Source of the DNA: Microbacterium paraoxydans
GTDB taxonomy: Bacteria; Actinomycetota; Actinomycetes; Actinomycetales; Microbacteriaceae
NCBI RefSeq assembly: GCF_900105335.1
Contig: NZ_LT629770.1
Span: 558,001-622,000, forward strand
Direction: 5' to 3'
DNA length: 64,000 bases
The position numbers and the translations under genes were made by a program. The notes beneath the pieces were generated by a model. The model was not told where the DNA came from, did not search any database, and saw nothing but the letters and a program-made list of their open reading frames with translations. Below are positions 17,137 through 27,784 of the stretch, piece after piece; within the stretch, counting starts at the first letter, position 1, and the number at the start of each line of letters is the position of its first letter.

Positions 17137-19451
17137 AGGGCATGGTCCTCGATGCCGAGCAGGGTGCGGCCGTCGTGGTCGGTGCGGTAGACGTGCGCGC
17201 CGAGAGCCGACAGCATTTCCAGGGTCTCCCGACGCGGGTGCCCGTAGTCGTTTCCCGCGCCGACCGTGATGAGCGCCACGCTCGGCTGCAGAGCCTCGTA
17301 GAGGGCGGGCTCCTGGTCAGCGCTCCCGTGATGGGCGACCTTCACCACGTCGTATCGTGTCAACGGCGTACCGCGGAACAGCGCGCGTTGCGGGACCGCG
17401 GAGAGATCGCCGAGGAACAGGGCACGGGGCACGCCTCCCCCGGCGAACTCGGTGACGACGCTCGCATCGTTGCCCGACGGGAAGGCGACGCTGCCCTTCC
17501 GCGGCCAGAGCACTCGCCATGACGCTTCGCCGAGAGCGCCCCGGTCTCCGGCGCCGGCTGCCCGGAGGGCAGCGCCCGCCCGCGCCAGGTCGTCGAGCAC
17601 GCGCGCATCGGTGCCATCGGCGGGCGGTCCGTGCAGCACGGTGTCCACTCGCCCTTCGAGCACAGCCGCACCCCCGACGTGGTCCGCGTCGAAGTGCGTG
17701 AGCACGAGCAGGTCGATGCGATCGACGCTCAGCGAGCGGAGGCATGCGTCGAGCGCCGCCGGGTCCGGACCTGTGTCGATGAGGGCGATCGCGTCCTGCG
17801 AACGCACCAGGATCGCGTCGCCCTGGCCCACGTCGCACGCGGCGATCGCCCACCCGTGCGGCGTCACGAGCGGAGCGAGCGGACCGTCGACCAACGCGCG
17901 GGAGGTGCCGACGGACGCCACGACGATGAGAACGCCGGCCGCCACGCATCGGACGATGGTGAGGACGCCGCCGGACGTCGACGTGCCCCGCGGACGAGAG
18001 CGCACCGTCACGACGTCCGGGCGCGGTCTTCCGCGGCAGCACACGATGGCGATCGCGACGCTCACCAGCGCGACCAGGGCAGCGCTCCCGAGACCCGCGG
18101 GGAGGAGCACCTGAGCGCCGGGGAGCCCGGAAGTGACATGCGCGACGGTCGCGATCCACGCCGACGGCAGCCAGGCGCACGCGGCGAGCAGATCCGCGAC
18201 GGGTGGGAGAGGCGCAGCGAGACAGGCGAGCAGCCCGATCACCGTGGCGATCGGCGCGGCCGGCTCGGCGAGGAGGTTCGCGACGACCGAGACGAGCGAT
18301 TGCTGTTCCGCGAACAACGCGATCACGGGCGCGCACGCGAGCTGCGCCGCCAGAGGCACGGCGATCGCCAGGGCGAGCGGACCGGGCAGCCAGCGCCCGA
18401 TCCCGTTCGCCAGCGCCGGGGCGAGCAGGATGAGGGCCCCGGAGGCCACGGCGGACAGCGCGAATCCCGGGGCCGACGCCAGCCAGGGATCGGCGACGAG
18501 GAGTACGGCCACACACAGGGCCAGGATTCCGGCGCCTGCGCTCGGCCGCCCGACGAGGATCGACAGCATGCCCGCCGCGGCCATCGTGGCGGCCCGGATG
18601 ACGCTCGGCTCCGGTGTCACGAGTACGACGAAGGCCGCCAGGGCGAGGGCGGCGAGCACGACCCGCAGCGCTCGCGTCCCGCCGCTCAACGCCACGATCC
18701 CGAAGACCGCAGCGACGACGATCGCGCAGTTCGCCCCGGACACGGCGGTGAGGTGGCTGAGGCCGCTCGTACGCATGTCGGCGTCGACGGCGGCAGGCAC
18801 AGCGGTCGTGTCGCCCACCGCCAACCCCGGAAGGAGCCCGGCGCCGGGTTCCGGGAGCCGCGTCGCGCGCTCCACGAACGACCGGCGGAGGTCTGCAGCG
18901 AATCCGAAGACGCCCGGTGCGGACCGTTCCACCGTTCCCGCGGCGACGAAGACGACGAGGGCCGCCCGCTCCCCCGCATCCGTTTCCGCACTCTCTCCGG
19001 TCACCCGCACCTGCGCACCGAGGACGAACCCCTCCCCTTCCTCGATGCCGATGCGCACCGGACCGGCCGCCGGCGCCACGGCCCCGGGCGCACCGATGCC
19101 GCTCAGCTGCACGTCCATCCACAGACGCCCATCGCGTCCCACGGACGCCGAGGACGAGACTTCACCGACCGCTTCGACGGCTCTGCCTCCCCACGCGTGC
19201 ACGGCGTCACGGCCCGCGGACTGTGCGAACACGGTGAACGCCACGGCCGCCGCCGTCGCGAGAACCACGATGACCAGTCCCCCGATCGTCGCGACTGCGC
19301 GGCGCCGGATCGCCAGAGCGGCGCCGATGATCCCCGCGGCCGCCAGGCATCCACCCGCCACCCACGCCGCCGCTCCCGGCACGAACACGCAGACCAGGGC
19401 CACACCCCAGGCACCGACCGCCACCGGCAGCAGGCGCAGATCGCGCGTCAC
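17106..19451 (-). CDS. comEC: ComEC/Rec2 family DNA uptake channel protein
   Basis: 781 residues. It has an N-terminal membrane part with a DUF4131-like region, the polytopic competence domain (LSHLTAVSGANCAIV, the family hallmark), and a C-terminal metallo-beta-lactamase domain with LTHFDADHVGG and KVAHHGSAD. ComEC translocates single-stranded DNA across the membrane in competent bacteria; the nuclease-like domain may process the other strand. comEA lies upstream but is separated by an opposite-strand DUF2510 gene. The 3' end doubles as one arm of the islet repeat, yet the stop codon is intact. Confidence 0.95.
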   Translation of the reverse strand: MTRDLRLLPVAVGAWGVALVCVFVPGAAAWVAGGCLAAAGIIGAALAIRRRAVATIGGLVIVVLATAAAVAFTVFAQSAGRDAVHAWGGRAVEAVGEVSSSASVGRDGRLWMDVQLSGIGAPGAVAPAAGPVRIGIEEGEGFVLGAQVRVTGESAETDAGERAALVVFVAAGTVERSAPGVFGFAADLRRSFVERATRLPEPGAGLLPGLAVGDTTAVPAAVDADMRTSGLSHLTAVSGANCAIVVAAVFGIVALSGGTRALRVVLAALALAAFVVLVTPEPSVIRAATMAAAGMLSILVGRPSAGAGILALCVAVLLVADPWLASAPGFALSAVASGALILLAPALANGIGRWLPGPLALAIAVPLAAQLACAPVIALFAEQQSLVSVVANLLAEPAAPIATVIGLLACLAAPLPPVADLLAACAWLPSAWIATVAHVTSGLPGAQVLLPAGLGSAALVALVSVAIAIVCCRGRPRPDVVTVRSRPRGTSTSGGVLTIVRCVAAGVLIVVASVGTSRALVDGPLAPLVTPHGWAIAACDVGQGDAILVRSQDAIALIDTGPDPAALDACLRSLSVDRIDLLVLTHFDADHVGGAAVLEGRVDTVLHGPPADGTDARVLDDLARAGAALRAAGAGDRGALGEASWRVLWPRKGSVAFPSGNDASVVTEFAGGGVPRALFLGDLSAVPQRALFRGTPLTRYDVVKVAHHGSADQEPALYEALQPSVALITVGAGNDYGHPRRETLEMLSALGAHVYRTDHDGRTLLGIEDHALRVWTDVAPP

Positions 19452-19713
19452 GCCGATCCCTCCTCGGACCCCAGGGACGAACGCTGCCTCTCATGCATCG
19501 GATCACCCTAGAGTCGCGCCGGTGCCCGCTCCGCCCGCCGCGACCACCGCCGCACGAGCAGAGGACAACGACCCTGGAGGTCAGGGTGTGGAGGAGCACT
19601 TCTCTGATGGAGGAGACCGCCGGCGTCGGACGCGGTGACGACCTCGTCGGAAGCGATTGAGTAGCCTGGGTACTCGCGCGCGGCGGACGCTGCCGCGACG
19701 AGGAGGAGAGCGC

Positions 19714-20463
19714 ATGAGTGTCCCGGCTGGGTGGTACGACGATGGTTCCGGGCGCCAGCGGTGGTGGGACGGAGCACGGTGGACCGACGCCTACGCTCCC
19801 CCTTCGGCTCCGACGAATCCCTCGCCGCCTCATCCCGAGGCGCCGACATACGGGTCGGCCGCCCCTGCGCAACAGGTCCCTGACGCTGCTTCTCGGCCGA
19901 CGCCGGTCCTCGGGTTCATCGGGCTGGGCCTGGCCGTCCTCGGCGCCGTTCTCGCCTTCATCCCGGTGTTGTTCGTGGTCGGCGCGGTGATCCTGTTCGC
20001 CGGGTTCGTCGTGTCGCTGATCGGGTTGTTCACGAAGAACGCCGCGAAGTGGCCGTCGATCGTCGGCATGGTCGTGTCGGTCGTCGGCGCCGTGATCGGG
20101 GTCATCGTGCTCATCGTGTCGCTCGTGCTGGCCTCGTCGGCGCTGAACGACTCGTTGCCCGCCGAAAGCGCGCCCCCAGCCAGCGCCCAGCCATCGGACG
20201 CGCCGAGCAGCGCCAGTGAGAGCCGTCCGACACCTGAGGAGATCGGCGCGTCCGCGGAGGAGATCAACCGGTCGAACGGTCTGACCACCTATGACGACAT
20301 GCCGGACTTCTACCCCTGCGTCGGGCAGTACGTCTACGACTCCGAGTTGTCCGATGAGAGCGTCCAGCTCCTGGTCGACGGACGCGATCCGCTCGAGTCC
20401 GAGCGGGAGCTGGCGACCCAGGTGATCACGGATGCCACGCTGACCTGCGATCCCCAGGGGTAA
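19714..20463 (+). CDS. DUF2510 membrane protein with extracytoplasmic tail
   Basis: 249 residues. An N-terminal DUF2510 motif (PAGWYDDGSGRQRWWDGARWTD) is followed by a Pro-rich linker, two or three hydrophobic segments between residues ~65 and 150 (GFIGLGLAVLGAVLAFIP, IVGMVVSVVGAVIGVIVLIV), a low-complexity Ser/Pro/Glu spacer and a short C-terminal domain (DMPDFYPCVGQYVYD). DUF2510 proteins are common actinobacterial membrane proteins of unknown role. It has a good GGAGGAGAG site. It is inserted on the opposite strand between comEC and comEA and ends 8 bp from the comEA stop. Confidence 0.85.
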   Translation: MSVPAGWYDDGSGRQRWWDGARWTDAYAPPSAPTNPSPPHPEAPTYGSAAPAQQVPDAASRPTPVLGFIGLGLAVLGAVLAFIPVLFVVGAVILFAGFVVSLIGLFTKNAAKWPSIVGMVVSVVGAVIGVIVLIVSLVLASSALNDSLPAESAPPASAQPSDAPSSASESRPTPEEIGASAEEINRSNGLTTYDDMPDFYPCVGQYVYDSELSDESVQLLVDGRDPLESERELATQVITDATLTCDPQG

Positions 20464-20470
20464 GCGACTG

Positions 20471-21070
20471 TCACACGCGCACCCCGTCTCGCAGCCCCTC
20501 CAAGACCTTCTCCCCGATCCCCGGCACCGCCAGGAGATCGTCGACCGTGCGGAACCGACCGTTGTCCTCGCGCCACGCGACGATGCGCTCGGCCAGCGCC
20601 GGCCCGATTCCCGGGAGCTGCTCCAGAGCCGCCTGATCCGCGGTGTTCAGATCGACGGTCCCGTCTCCGGATGGCGGCGCCGACGGGCCGGCGACGGCAC
20701 CCACGACCGGGACCAGGATCTGCTCCCCGTCCTCGACCCGTCGGGCGAGGTTGACACCCACGAGGTCGGCGGCATCCGTCGACCCGCCGGCGGCCGCGAG
20801 GGCATCGACGACCCGGGAGTCGGTGCGCAGGACGTACAGGCCCGGGTGCTCGACCGCGCCGAGCACGTGCACGTAGATCTCCGCGGGCGCGGACTCGACC
20901 GACGCCGAGCTCTCCGCGAGCGGAACGGCCTCGACGGACGACGGCTGCCCCTGCACCAGGCCGAGGCCGACGGCCGTGGAGAGCGCGACGATCGCCAGCA
21001 CGACCGCCGCGCCGAGCCCGAGGCGGAGCCTCCGACGGGGCGGAGGAGGTGGAGGCGGGGCCGAGGTCAT
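20471..21070 (-). CDS. comEA: ComEA family helix-hairpin-helix DNA-binding protein
   Basis: 199 residues. A Pro/Arg-rich cytoplasmic start, one membrane helix (LGAAVVLAIVALSTAVGLGL), an SLBB-type domain (IYVHVLGAVEHPGLYVL) and two C-terminal helix-hairpin-helix motifs (LNTADQAALEQLPGIGPALAERIVAWR; VDDLLAVPGIGEKVLEGLRDGV). It is the surface receptor that captures double-stranded DNA for ComEC. In this genome comEA and comEC are no longer contiguous because of the DUF2510 gene. Confidence 0.94.
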   Translation of the reverse strand: MTSAPPPPPPPRRRLRLGLGAAVVLAIVALSTAVGLGLVQGQPSSVEAVPLAESSASVESAPAEIYVHVLGAVEHPGLYVLRTDSRVVDALAAAGGSTDAADLVGVNLARRVEDGEQILVPVVGAVAGPSAPPSGDGTVDLNTADQAALEQLPGIGPALAERIVAWREDNGRFRTVDDLLAVPGIGEKVLEGLRDGVRV

Positions 21071-21239
21071 CCGGTCACCCTAAGCTCCGCGCCCACCGCC
21101 TCCCGGAGCCGGACACAGCGACCGTGGAGAGACGCTCAGAAGGGACTCGTCGTGGAGGACGGCCGTTCTCGGTCGCAACCCGGTCCGGGGATCACCGCTT
21201 CGCGCCGGGGTCGGCGAAACCGCGGAGAACGCCGGGGAC

Positions 21240-23804
21240 TCAGCCCTTGACGACGATGCTGACGATCTTCGGGGCCCGCACGACGACCTTGACGACCTCG
21301 CGATCGCCGATCGAGCGGATGACCCGCTCGTCGGCTCGCGCCAGCGCCTCGAGCTCGGCCTCGCCGATGCGTGCCGGCACCTCGAGCTGCGCGCGCACCT
21401 TGCCGCCGATCTGCACGACCGCAGTGACGGTGTCCTCGACAAGGAGCGCCGGATCGGCGGAGCGCCACGACACGAGTCCGACGGACGGCTCGTGCCCCAG
21501 GATCTCCCACATCTCCTCCGCGGTGTGCGGGGCGATGAGGTCGAGCATGACGGCGATGGTCTCCGCCGCCTCACGGACGGCGGGGTCGGCAGCACCGGCA
21601 GCACCGTCGATCGTCTTGCGGGTCACGTTGACGAGTTCCATCAGACGGGCGACGAGCACGTTGAACTTGGTCTGCTCGACCAGCGCAGGCGCCTCGGCGA
21701 GCAGCTTGTGCGTCGCACGGCGCAGCGCCGCGTCGCCTCCGTCGAAGACGACGTCGACGGGGCTGGCGACCTCGTGCGCGATCCGCAGGGCGCGCGCGAG
21801 GAACTTCTGCGCACCGGTGGTCGACACGTCCGCCCAGTCCTTGTCGTCCTCCACCGGACCGGCGAAGGCCAGACCGACGCGGAGCGCGTCCGCACCGTGG
21901 GCGTCGAGCTCCTCCTGGAACAGCACCAGGTTGCCCTTGCTCTTCGACATCTTCTGGCCGTCCAGCAGCACCATGCCCTGGTTGATCAGGTTGGAGAACG
22001 GCTCGGTGAAGTCGATCAGCCCCATGTCGAAGAGGACCTTGGTGATGAAGCGGGCGTACAGCAGGTGCAGGATCGCGTGCTCGACACCGCCGATGTACGA
22101 GTCCACCGGGGCCCAGCGCGCCGCCTGGGCCGGGTCGAACGCCTGCGTGTCGCTGTTCGGCGACAGGAACCGAAGGAAATACCAGGAGCTGTCGACGAAG
22201 GTGTCCATCGTGTCGGGATCGCGGAGTACCGGGTCGCCGGTCTCCGGGTCGGTCGTGCGTACCCAGCTCTCCGCGCCGCCCAGCGGCGACGTGCCCTTCG
22301 GCTTGAGATCGAGACCCTCCACGCTCGGCAGCTTCACCGGCAGCCGGTCCTCGGGCACAGGGATGATCCGGCCGTCCTCGGCGTGCAGCATCGGGATCGG
22401 CGTCCCCCAGAAACGCTGACGCGAGATCAGCCAGTCACGCAGGCGGTAGTTCTTCGCCGCCCGCCCCGTCCCCGTGGCCTCCAGCTGCTCGATGGCGCGC
22501 GCGATCGCGTTGCGCTTCGACAGTCCGTTCAGCGGACCAGAGTTGATCATGCGCCCCTCGCCGGTGAGCGCGACGCCGGTCTTCGCCGGGTTCTGCTCGT
22601 CGAGCGCGGCATCGGCATCGATCGGGACGCCGTCCTCGTCCACCTCGATGACCGGCATGGCACCGGTGACCGGAGCGGTGGTGTCGACGACGACCTTGAC
22701 CGGCAGATCGAACGCGCGTGCGAAGTCCAGGTCGCGCTGGTCGTGCGCCGGGACCGCCATGACGGCGCCGTGCCCGTAGTCGGCCAGCACGTAGTCGGCA
22801 GCCCAGATCGGGAGCTTCTCGCCGTTGACCGGGTTGATCGCGTAGCGGCCCAGGAACACGCCCGTCTTGGGACGGTCGGTGGACTGCCGATCGATGTCCG
22901 TGGTCTTCTGCACCTCGGCCAGGTAGGCCTGGAAGCGCTCGCGCACCTCGGGCTCGGCCTCCGCGGCGAGCTCGGCGGCCAGGTCGCCGTCGGGCGCGAC
23001 GACGAAGAACGTCGCACCGTGCAGCGTGTCCGGACGGGTCGAGAACACCGTCACCGGCTCCTCGCGGCCTTCGATGCGGAAGTCGACATCGGCGCCGACG
23101 GAACGGCCGATCCAGTTGCGCTGCATCTGCAGCACCTTGTGCGGCCAGAACCCCTCGAGCTGGTTCAGGTCGTCGAGCAGGCGGTCCGCATAGTCGGTGA
23201 TGCGGAAGTACCACTGGGTGAGCTTCTTCTTGACGACCTCGTAGCCGCAGCGCTCACAGCGCCCATCCACGACCTGCTCGTTGGCCAGAACGGTCTGGTC
23301 GTTCGGGCACCAGTTGACCGGGCTCTTCTTCCGGTACGCCAGGCCCCGCTCGTACATCTTCAGGAACAGCCACTGGTTCCAGCGGTAGTACTCGGGGTCG
23401 GACGTGTGCAGCACCCGGCTCCAGTCGAAGGAGACGCCGTACTGCTGGAAGCCCACCTTCTGCTGCGCGATGTTCTGGTACGTCCACTCGCGCGGGTCAG
23501 CACCCTGGCGGATCGCGGCGTTCTCCGCCGGCAGCCCGAAGGAGTCCCACCCGATCGGGTTCAGGACGTTGTGGCCCCGGTGACGCCAGAAGCGAGCGAC
23601 GATGTCGGAGTAGAGGTAGTTCTCCGCGTGCCCCATGTGCAGGTCGCCAGAGGGGTACGGGAACATGGCCAGCACATAGCGCCGCGGCCGGGTGTCGTCG
23701 TCTCCGCCCGTGAGGAACGTCTCGTGCTCCGCCCAGTACTTCTGCCACTTGGCCTGGATGGCGTGCGGCGAGGAGAACTCCTCGTCGACGGGAGCGGTGG
23801 ACAT
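21240..23804 (-). CDS. leuS: Leucyl-tRNA synthetase
   Basis: 854 residues, a class I synthetase. The HIGH-type motif is HMGH in [11 protein letters not shown] near residue 60 and the KMSKS loop is KMSKSKGN near residue 620, with the CP1 editing domain between. It also has the Zn-ribbon-like CERCGYE segment. The ATG at 23804 gives the normal N-terminus ([20 protein letters not shown]); a TTG extension to 23831 is unlikely. It attaches leucine to tRNA-Leu. pabB lies 46 bp upstream on the same strand. Confidence 0.97.
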   Translation of the reverse strand: MSTAPVDEEFSSPHAIQAKWQKYWAEHETFLTGGDDDTRPRRYVLAMFPYPSGDLHMGHAENYLYSDIVARFWRHRGHNVLNPIGWDSFGLPAENAAIRQGADPREWTYQNIAQQKVGFQQYGVSFDWSRVLHTSDPEYYRWNQWLFLKMYERGLAYRKKSPVNWCPNDQTVLANEQVVDGRCERCGYEVVKKKLTQWYFRITDYADRLLDDLNQLEGFWPHKVLQMQRNWIGRSVGADVDFRIEGREEPVTVFSTRPDTLHGATFFVVAPDGDLAAELAAEAEPEVRERFQAYLAEVQKTTDIDRQSTDRPKTGVFLGRYAINPVNGEKLPIWAADYVLADYGHGAVMAVPAHDQRDLDFARAFDLPVKVVVDTTAPVTGAMPVIEVDEDGVPIDADAALDEQNPAKTGVALTGEGRMINSGPLNGLSKRNAIARAIEQLEATGTGRAAKNYRLRDWLISRQRFWGTPIPMLHAEDGRIIPVPEDRLPVKLPSVEGLDLKPKGTSPLGGAESWVRTTDPETGDPVLRDPDTMDTFVDSSWYFLRFLSPNSDTQAFDPAQAARWAPVDSYIGGVEHAILHLLYARFITKVLFDMGLIDFTEPFSNLINQGMVLLDGQKMSKSKGNLVLFQEELDAHGADALRVGLAFAGPVEDDKDWADVSTTGAQKFLARALRIAHEVASPVDVVFDGGDAALRRATHKLLAEAPALVEQTKFNVLVARLMELVNVTRKTIDGAAGAADPAVREAAETIAVMLDLIAPHTAEEMWEILGHEPSVGLVSWRSADPALLVEDTVTAVVQIGGKVRAQLEVPARIGEAELEALARADERVIRSIGDREVVKVVVRAPKIVSIVVKG

Positions 23805-23850
23805 GTTCTCGGACAACGAACGCACGACCAATCTGAAGGGAAAAACGGGA

Positions 23851-25173
23851 TCAGTTCAGGATATCGGAACGCCAGGTGGCGGGCATTTCCGCGCCGAGCG
23901 CCGCGAGAGGGGCGCGGGCCTTCGTGGCGACCTCACGCACTTCGGCCGCGGGCACCGATCCCCACGTGATCCCGCCACCGGCGCCGACGAACGCAGCCTC
24001 CTCGTCCACGACGATGCTGCGGATCACCATCGCGAGGTCGAGCGCACCGTCCACGCCGATATAGCCGAAGCAGCCGGCATAGATGTCGCGCGGGCCGCCT
24101 TCGAGCTCGTGCAGCTGCGTCATCGCCGACAGCTTCGGCGCTCCGGTCATGCTTCCGGCGGGGAATGCGGCCTCCAGCAGCGCCCCGACCGTGGTCCCCT
24201 CCGCGGCCGTGCCGCTGACGGTGCTGACGAGCTGATGCACGGCCGGATAGCTCTCGACCTCCCAGAGCCCCTCGACCCGGATCGACCCCGGCACGCACAC
24301 CCGGGAGAGGTCGTTGCGCATGAGGTCGACGATCATCACGTTCTCGGCCCGCTCCTTCGGATCCGCGGCGAGCTCTGCGGCGAGCGCGGCATCGGTCACG
24401 GCGTCGGCGCCTCGAGGGCGGGTCCCCTTGATGGGACGGGTGCGGATGACGCCACCGGCGGCGTGGAGGAACTGCTCGGGGCTGGCACTGAGGAGCGCAC
24501 GTCCCCCGATGCGCAGGAATCCGCCATGGTGGGCGGGAGTCGCCGCCCGCAGCCGCTCGTACACGGCGACGGGGTCATGGGTCCCTGGCACGGTGAACCG
24601 CGTCGTGAGGCAGAGCTGGTACGCGATGCCCGCGTGGATGAGGTCGCGGCAGCGGTCGATGAGCTGCTCGTATGCGGCAGGGGTGTGGCGGGCCTCGGCG
24701 GCGTGACGATCCTCCACCACCCGCGGCGTCAGCGCTTCCGGGCCGGCGTCGCTCAGAAGGGACTGCAGCCAGCGCTCCCCCTCACGCGACTCCCCCTCCG
24801 GGGCCAGAAGCCACAGGCGGTGCGCGGCATGATCGAACGCCACGGCCATGGTCACGCGCAGCCACGTCCGGGCTTCCGGCTCCGGGTCGGTGGCGACCGG
24901 AGCCCCCGCGCGGACGGCTCCGCTCTCGTAGTCGCGCCAGCCCACCCATCCTCCACGGAACGGCGGCATCCCCGCCTCGACGGGCCCGGCATCCAGGCGC
25001 ACGTCCTCCGGGAGCTGTTCGGCGACCCCGGTGCCGAGGAAGCTCCATCCCTCGGCGGCGTCAGCGCCCGCATCGAGCCAGAACACATCCGCCAGCTGCT
25101 GCGCGATCACCGCGAAAACACGCTCCGGAGCCACCCAGGACGGCAGCGGTCGGGGGGTCAGGCGGTCGGGCAC
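23851..25173 (-). CDS. pabB: Aminodeoxychorismate/anthranilate synthase component I family
   Basis: 440 residues. The C-terminal chorismate-binding domain carries [30 protein letters not shown] and [30 protein letters not shown]. The N-terminal half is divergent, as in many PabB proteins. It would convert chorismate, with a glutamine amidotransferase partner, to 4-amino-4-deoxychorismate for folate. TrpE is less likely because trp genes are absent here and the N-terminal tryptophan-feedback motif was not seen. Start is GTG at 25173. No pabA is adjacent. Confidence 0.85.
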   Translation of the reverse strand: MPDRLTPRPLPSWVAPERVFAVIAQQLADVFWLDAGADAAEGWSFLGTGVAEQLPEDVRLDAGPVEAGMPPFRGGWVGWRDYESGAVRAGAPVATDPEPEARTWLRVTMAVAFDHAAHRLWLLAPEGESREGERWLQSLLSDAGPEALTPRVVEDRHAAEARHTPAAYEQLIDRCRDLIHAGIAYQLCLTTRFTVPGTHDPVAVYERLRAATPAHHGGFLRIGGRALLSASPEQFLHAAGGVIRTRPIKGTRPRGADAVTDAALAAELAADPKERAENVMIVDLMRNDLSRVCVPGSIRVEGLWEVESYPAVHQLVSTVSGTAAEGTTVGALLEAAFPAGSMTGAPKLSAMTQLHELEGGPRDIYAGCFGYIGVDGALDLAMVIRSIVVDEEAAFVGAGGGITWGSVPAAEVREVATKARAPLAALGAEMPATWRSDILN

Positions 25174-25214
25174 CTTTCCAGCCTAGGACCGGGCCGCTCC
25201 CGTATCCTCATGGG

Positions 25215-25886
25215 GTGGACGACCTCCTGCTCTGGCTCCTCGACACCGTGCAGTCGATCGATCCGGTCACGCGCACTCTGGTCGCGGGTCTCGCCGTCAT
25301 GCTGGAGACGAGCATCCTCATCGGCCTCATCGTCCCCGGCGACACGATCGTCATCATCGCCTCGATGGGCGTCGCCACTCCCCTCGAGGGCATCGCGATG
25401 GGTGTCGCCGTCGTCGTCGGCGCCCTCATCGGAGAGAGCATCGGCTTCTGGCTCGGCCGCTGGCTCGGCCCCTACATCCGTGCTTCCTGGCTCGGGCGGC
25501 GGATCGGGGAGCACAACTGGGTCCGCGCGGAGAACTACCTTGCACGTCGCGGCGGCATCGCCATCTTCCTCTCCCGCTTCCTCCCGGTCCTCCACTCCCT
25601 CGTCCCTCTCACAGTGGGGATGAGCGAGTACCCCTACCGGCGCTTCCTGGCCTGGACGACCCCGGCCTGCATCATCTGGGCCTCGGCGTACGTGAGCGTG
25701 ACCTCGCTGGCGGCCGGGAGCTTCCGTGAGCTCGTCGACCGCGTGCACTTCGCGGGCTACCTGTTCGTCGGGGTCATCGCCCTGTTCCTCGTGCTCGCCT
25801 ACCTGGGCAAGCGGCTGCTGCACCGCCTGGAGGCGCGTCATCTGGAGGCACCGGCGGTGGAGTCCGACGCCGACGTGAAAGACTGA
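25215..25886 (+). CDS. DedA family membrane protein
   Basis: 223 residues with the DedA/SNARE-associated features: LETSILIGLIVPGDTIVIIA near the start, GESIGFWLGRWLG, the amphipathic ENYLARRGGIAIFLSRFLPVLHSLVPLTVGM with the conserved Arg, then two C-terminal helices. DedA proteins are thought to flip polyprenyl phosphates or phospholipids across the membrane. The GTG at 25215 begins VDDLLLWLLD; an ATG five bases earlier is in another frame. Followed 4 bp later by the APP1-type gene. Confidence 0.9.
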   Translation: MDDLLLWLLDTVQSIDPVTRTLVAGLAVMLETSILIGLIVPGDTIVIIASMGVATPLEGIAMGVAVVVGALIGESIGFWLGRWLGPYIRASWLGRRIGEHNWVRAENYLARRGGIAIFLSRFLPVLHSLVPLTVGMSEYPYRRFLAWTTPACIIWASAYVSVTSLAAGSFRELVDRVHFAGYLFVGVIALFLVLAYLGKRLLHRLEARHLEAPAVESDADVKD

Positions 25887-25890
25887 GGCA

Positions 25891-26916
25891 ATGGCCCCCG
25901 CACCCCCGGCGCCCAGGATCCACTGGTTCGCCCGTCTCGAGCACCGCCTGCACGTGTGGCGCGAGGGACGAGCGCGCCGCCGCGGCCGGAACGCCACCGT
26001 GCTGCCCTTCCCGGGCTACGGCGGCCCCGGATGGGTCCGTGTGCTCGGTCGTGTGCTCATCGTCCCGCCGCAGCGCCGCGGTCGCGACGGGGAACCGGCG
26101 AGCATCCGCGGCTGGCGCAGCTTCGTCGGCATCCCTGTCGGCTTCGCCTCCGTCGACGTGCATGTCGGCGACAGCACGCATCGTGTGGTCGCCGACCGCG
26201 GCGGGGTCATCGACACCGTCATCCGCGCCGATCTCGAGCCCGGCTGGCAGACCTTCACGATCACTGTCGAGGGGCAGGAGCCCATCGAGGCCCGGGCCTT
26301 CATCGTCGCGGAGACCACCCGGTTCGGCGTCGTCTCGGACGTCGACGACACCGTCATGGTCACCGCGCTCCCCCGCCCCTTCATCGCCTTCTGGAACTCG
26401 TTCGTCGTCGACGAGCACGCACGCATTCCTGTGCCGGGGATGGCGGTTCTGCTCGATCAGCTTCTCCGGCAGCACCCCGGTGCCCCCATGATCTATCTCT
26501 CCACCGGCGCCTGGAACGTCGCGCCCACCCTGTCACGGTTTCTCGGTCGGCACCTCTTCCCCGCAGGCTCGCTGCTGCTGACCGACTGGGGTCCTACGCA
26601 CGATCGCTGGTTCCGCAGCGGCCGCGAGCACAAGCTCACGAACCTCCGTCGGCTGGCGACCGAGTTCCCGGACGTCAAATGGCTGCTGATCGGCGACGAC
26701 GGCCAGCACGACGAGGCCATCTACACGCAGTTCCAGGAGGAGTACCCGGATTCCGTCGCGGGTGTCGCGATCCGACGGCTGCTGCCCGCGGAGGCGGTGC
26801 TCGCCGGCGGTCGCGCCGAGATGGAATCGCATGACGCTGACGAGGCTCCTTGGGTGAGCGCAGAGGACGGCGCCGGCCTCCGCGACCAGCTCGGCGATGC
26901 CGGCATCCTGCACTGA
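25891..26916 (+). CDS. APP1/DUF2183 phosphatase-domain protein
   Basis: 341 residues. After an N-terminal domain that may be membrane-associated by charge, the App1-type catalytic region has FGVVSDVDDTVMVT (the HAD-like DxDxT nucleophile motif), IYLSTGAWNVAPTLSRFL and WLLIGDDGQHDEAIY. In yeast App1 this domain is a Mg-dependent phosphatidate phosphatase; the bacterial activity is inferred. It directly follows the DedA gene, consistent with a membrane-lipid theme. No signal peptide is visible. Confidence 0.88.
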   Translation: MAPAPPAPRIHWFARLEHRLHVWREGRARRRGRNATVLPFPGYGGPGWVRVLGRVLIVPPQRRGRDGEPASIRGWRSFVGIPVGFASVDVHVGDSTHRVVADRGGVIDTVIRADLEPGWQTFTITVEGQEPIEARAFIVAETTRFGVVSDVDDTVMVTALPRPFIAFWNSFVVDEHARIPVPGMAVLLDQLLRQHPGAPMIYLSTGAWNVAPTLSRFLGRHLFPAGSLLLTDWGPTHDRWFRSGREHKLTNLRRLATEFPDVKWLLIGDDGQHDEAIYTQFQEEYPDSVAGVAIRRLLPAEAVLAGGRAEMESHDADEAPWVSAEDGAGLRDQLGDAGILH

Positions 26917-26917
26917 C

Positions 26918-27781
26918 ATGATCCTCAGGCGTGACGACTGGCTCCGGCGCGAGGACGCGCATCGGGAACGGGCCGACGCGCTGACGGCCGAGCACCGAGA
27001 CCGTGTGGCGCGCGGCGAGAAGCACCCGGTGTGGGACTTCCTCTTCACCTACTACGGCTATAAGCCCGCGCAGCTCCGGCGGTGGCACCCGGGGGCGGGC
27101 GTGGAGTTGCAGGACGCATCCGAGCGAGTGACATGGCGCTGGTACTCCCCCGGGATGTCACCCGGCGGCGCGATTCCCGACGCCCAGCGCTTCGCCGCCG
27201 AGAAGCCGGAGCTCGCTCGCCTCGTCTCGCTGATGCTGCGCCGTACCGGCTCCCGTCCCGGGCAGTTCGGCTGCTTCGGCCTGCACGAGTGGGCGATGGT
27301 CTATCGCGCCGCAGAGCATCGGCATGCCGTCCCCCTGCGGCTCGGGCAGGAGGGCACGGACGCGGTGGTCGAGGGTCACGATCTCCGCTGCACGCACTTC
27401 GACGCCTTCCGGTTCTTCACTCCGGAGGCGGTGCCTCGCAACCGGGCGGCGTTGACGAGAGAGGATCAGCCCCTCCTCGAACAGCCCGGCTGCCTGCACG
27501 CCGGCATGGACCTGTACAAGTGGGCGATGAAGCTCGGTCCGCTCGTTCCCGGAGAGCTGCTGCTGGACGCGTTCGAGCTGGCGCGCGACATCCGGCTGCT
27601 CGACATGCAGGCCGCCCCGTACGACCTGTCGGCGTGGGACGTCGAACCGGTACGCATCGAGACGCCGGAGGGCAAGGCCGAGTACGTCCGGCGCCAGCGC
27701 GGTTTCGCAGACCGCGGCGCCGTCCTCCGCGCCTCCCTCCTCACCGCCTGGCTCGGCCCGGACGAGCGCGCCGCAGCCTGA
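26918..27781 (+). CDS. Conserved actinobacterial protein (often labelled 3-methyladenine DNA glycosylase)
   Basis: 287 residues, cytosolic. Contains HPVWDFLFTYYGYKPAQLRRWHPG, GQFGCFGLHEWAMVYR, HFDAFRFFTPEA and CLHAGMDLYKWAMKLGPLVPGELLLDAFELARDIR, all strongly conserved in an actinobacterial family. From memory such proteins carry the label 3-methyladenine DNA glycosylase, but no helix-hairpin-helix or AlkA/Tag motif is visible, so the activity is unsupported. The ATG at 26918 starts ILRRDDWL and overlaps nothing; the upstream gene ends 1 bp before. Convergent with nagZ 3 bp away. Confidence 0.75.
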   Translation: MILRRDDWLRREDAHRERADALTAEHRDRVARGEKHPVWDFLFTYYGYKPAQLRRWHPGAGVELQDASERVTWRWYSPGMSPGGAIPDAQRFAAEKPELARLVSLMLRRTGSRPGQFGCFGLHEWAMVYRAAEHRHAVPLRLGQEGTDAVVEGHDLRCTHFDAFRFFTPEAVPRNRAALTREDQPLLEQPGCLHAGMDLYKWAMKLGPLVPGELLLDAFELARDIRLLDMQAAPYDLSAWDVEPVRIETPEGKAEYVRRQRGFADRGAVLRASLLTAWLGPDERAAA

Positions 27782-27784
27782 GCG

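Noticed and set aside
17631-19511. 626-codon plus-strand frame opposite comEC
   Set aside because: Low-complexity Arg/Asp/Gly-rich antisense frame of a well-supported comEC gene.
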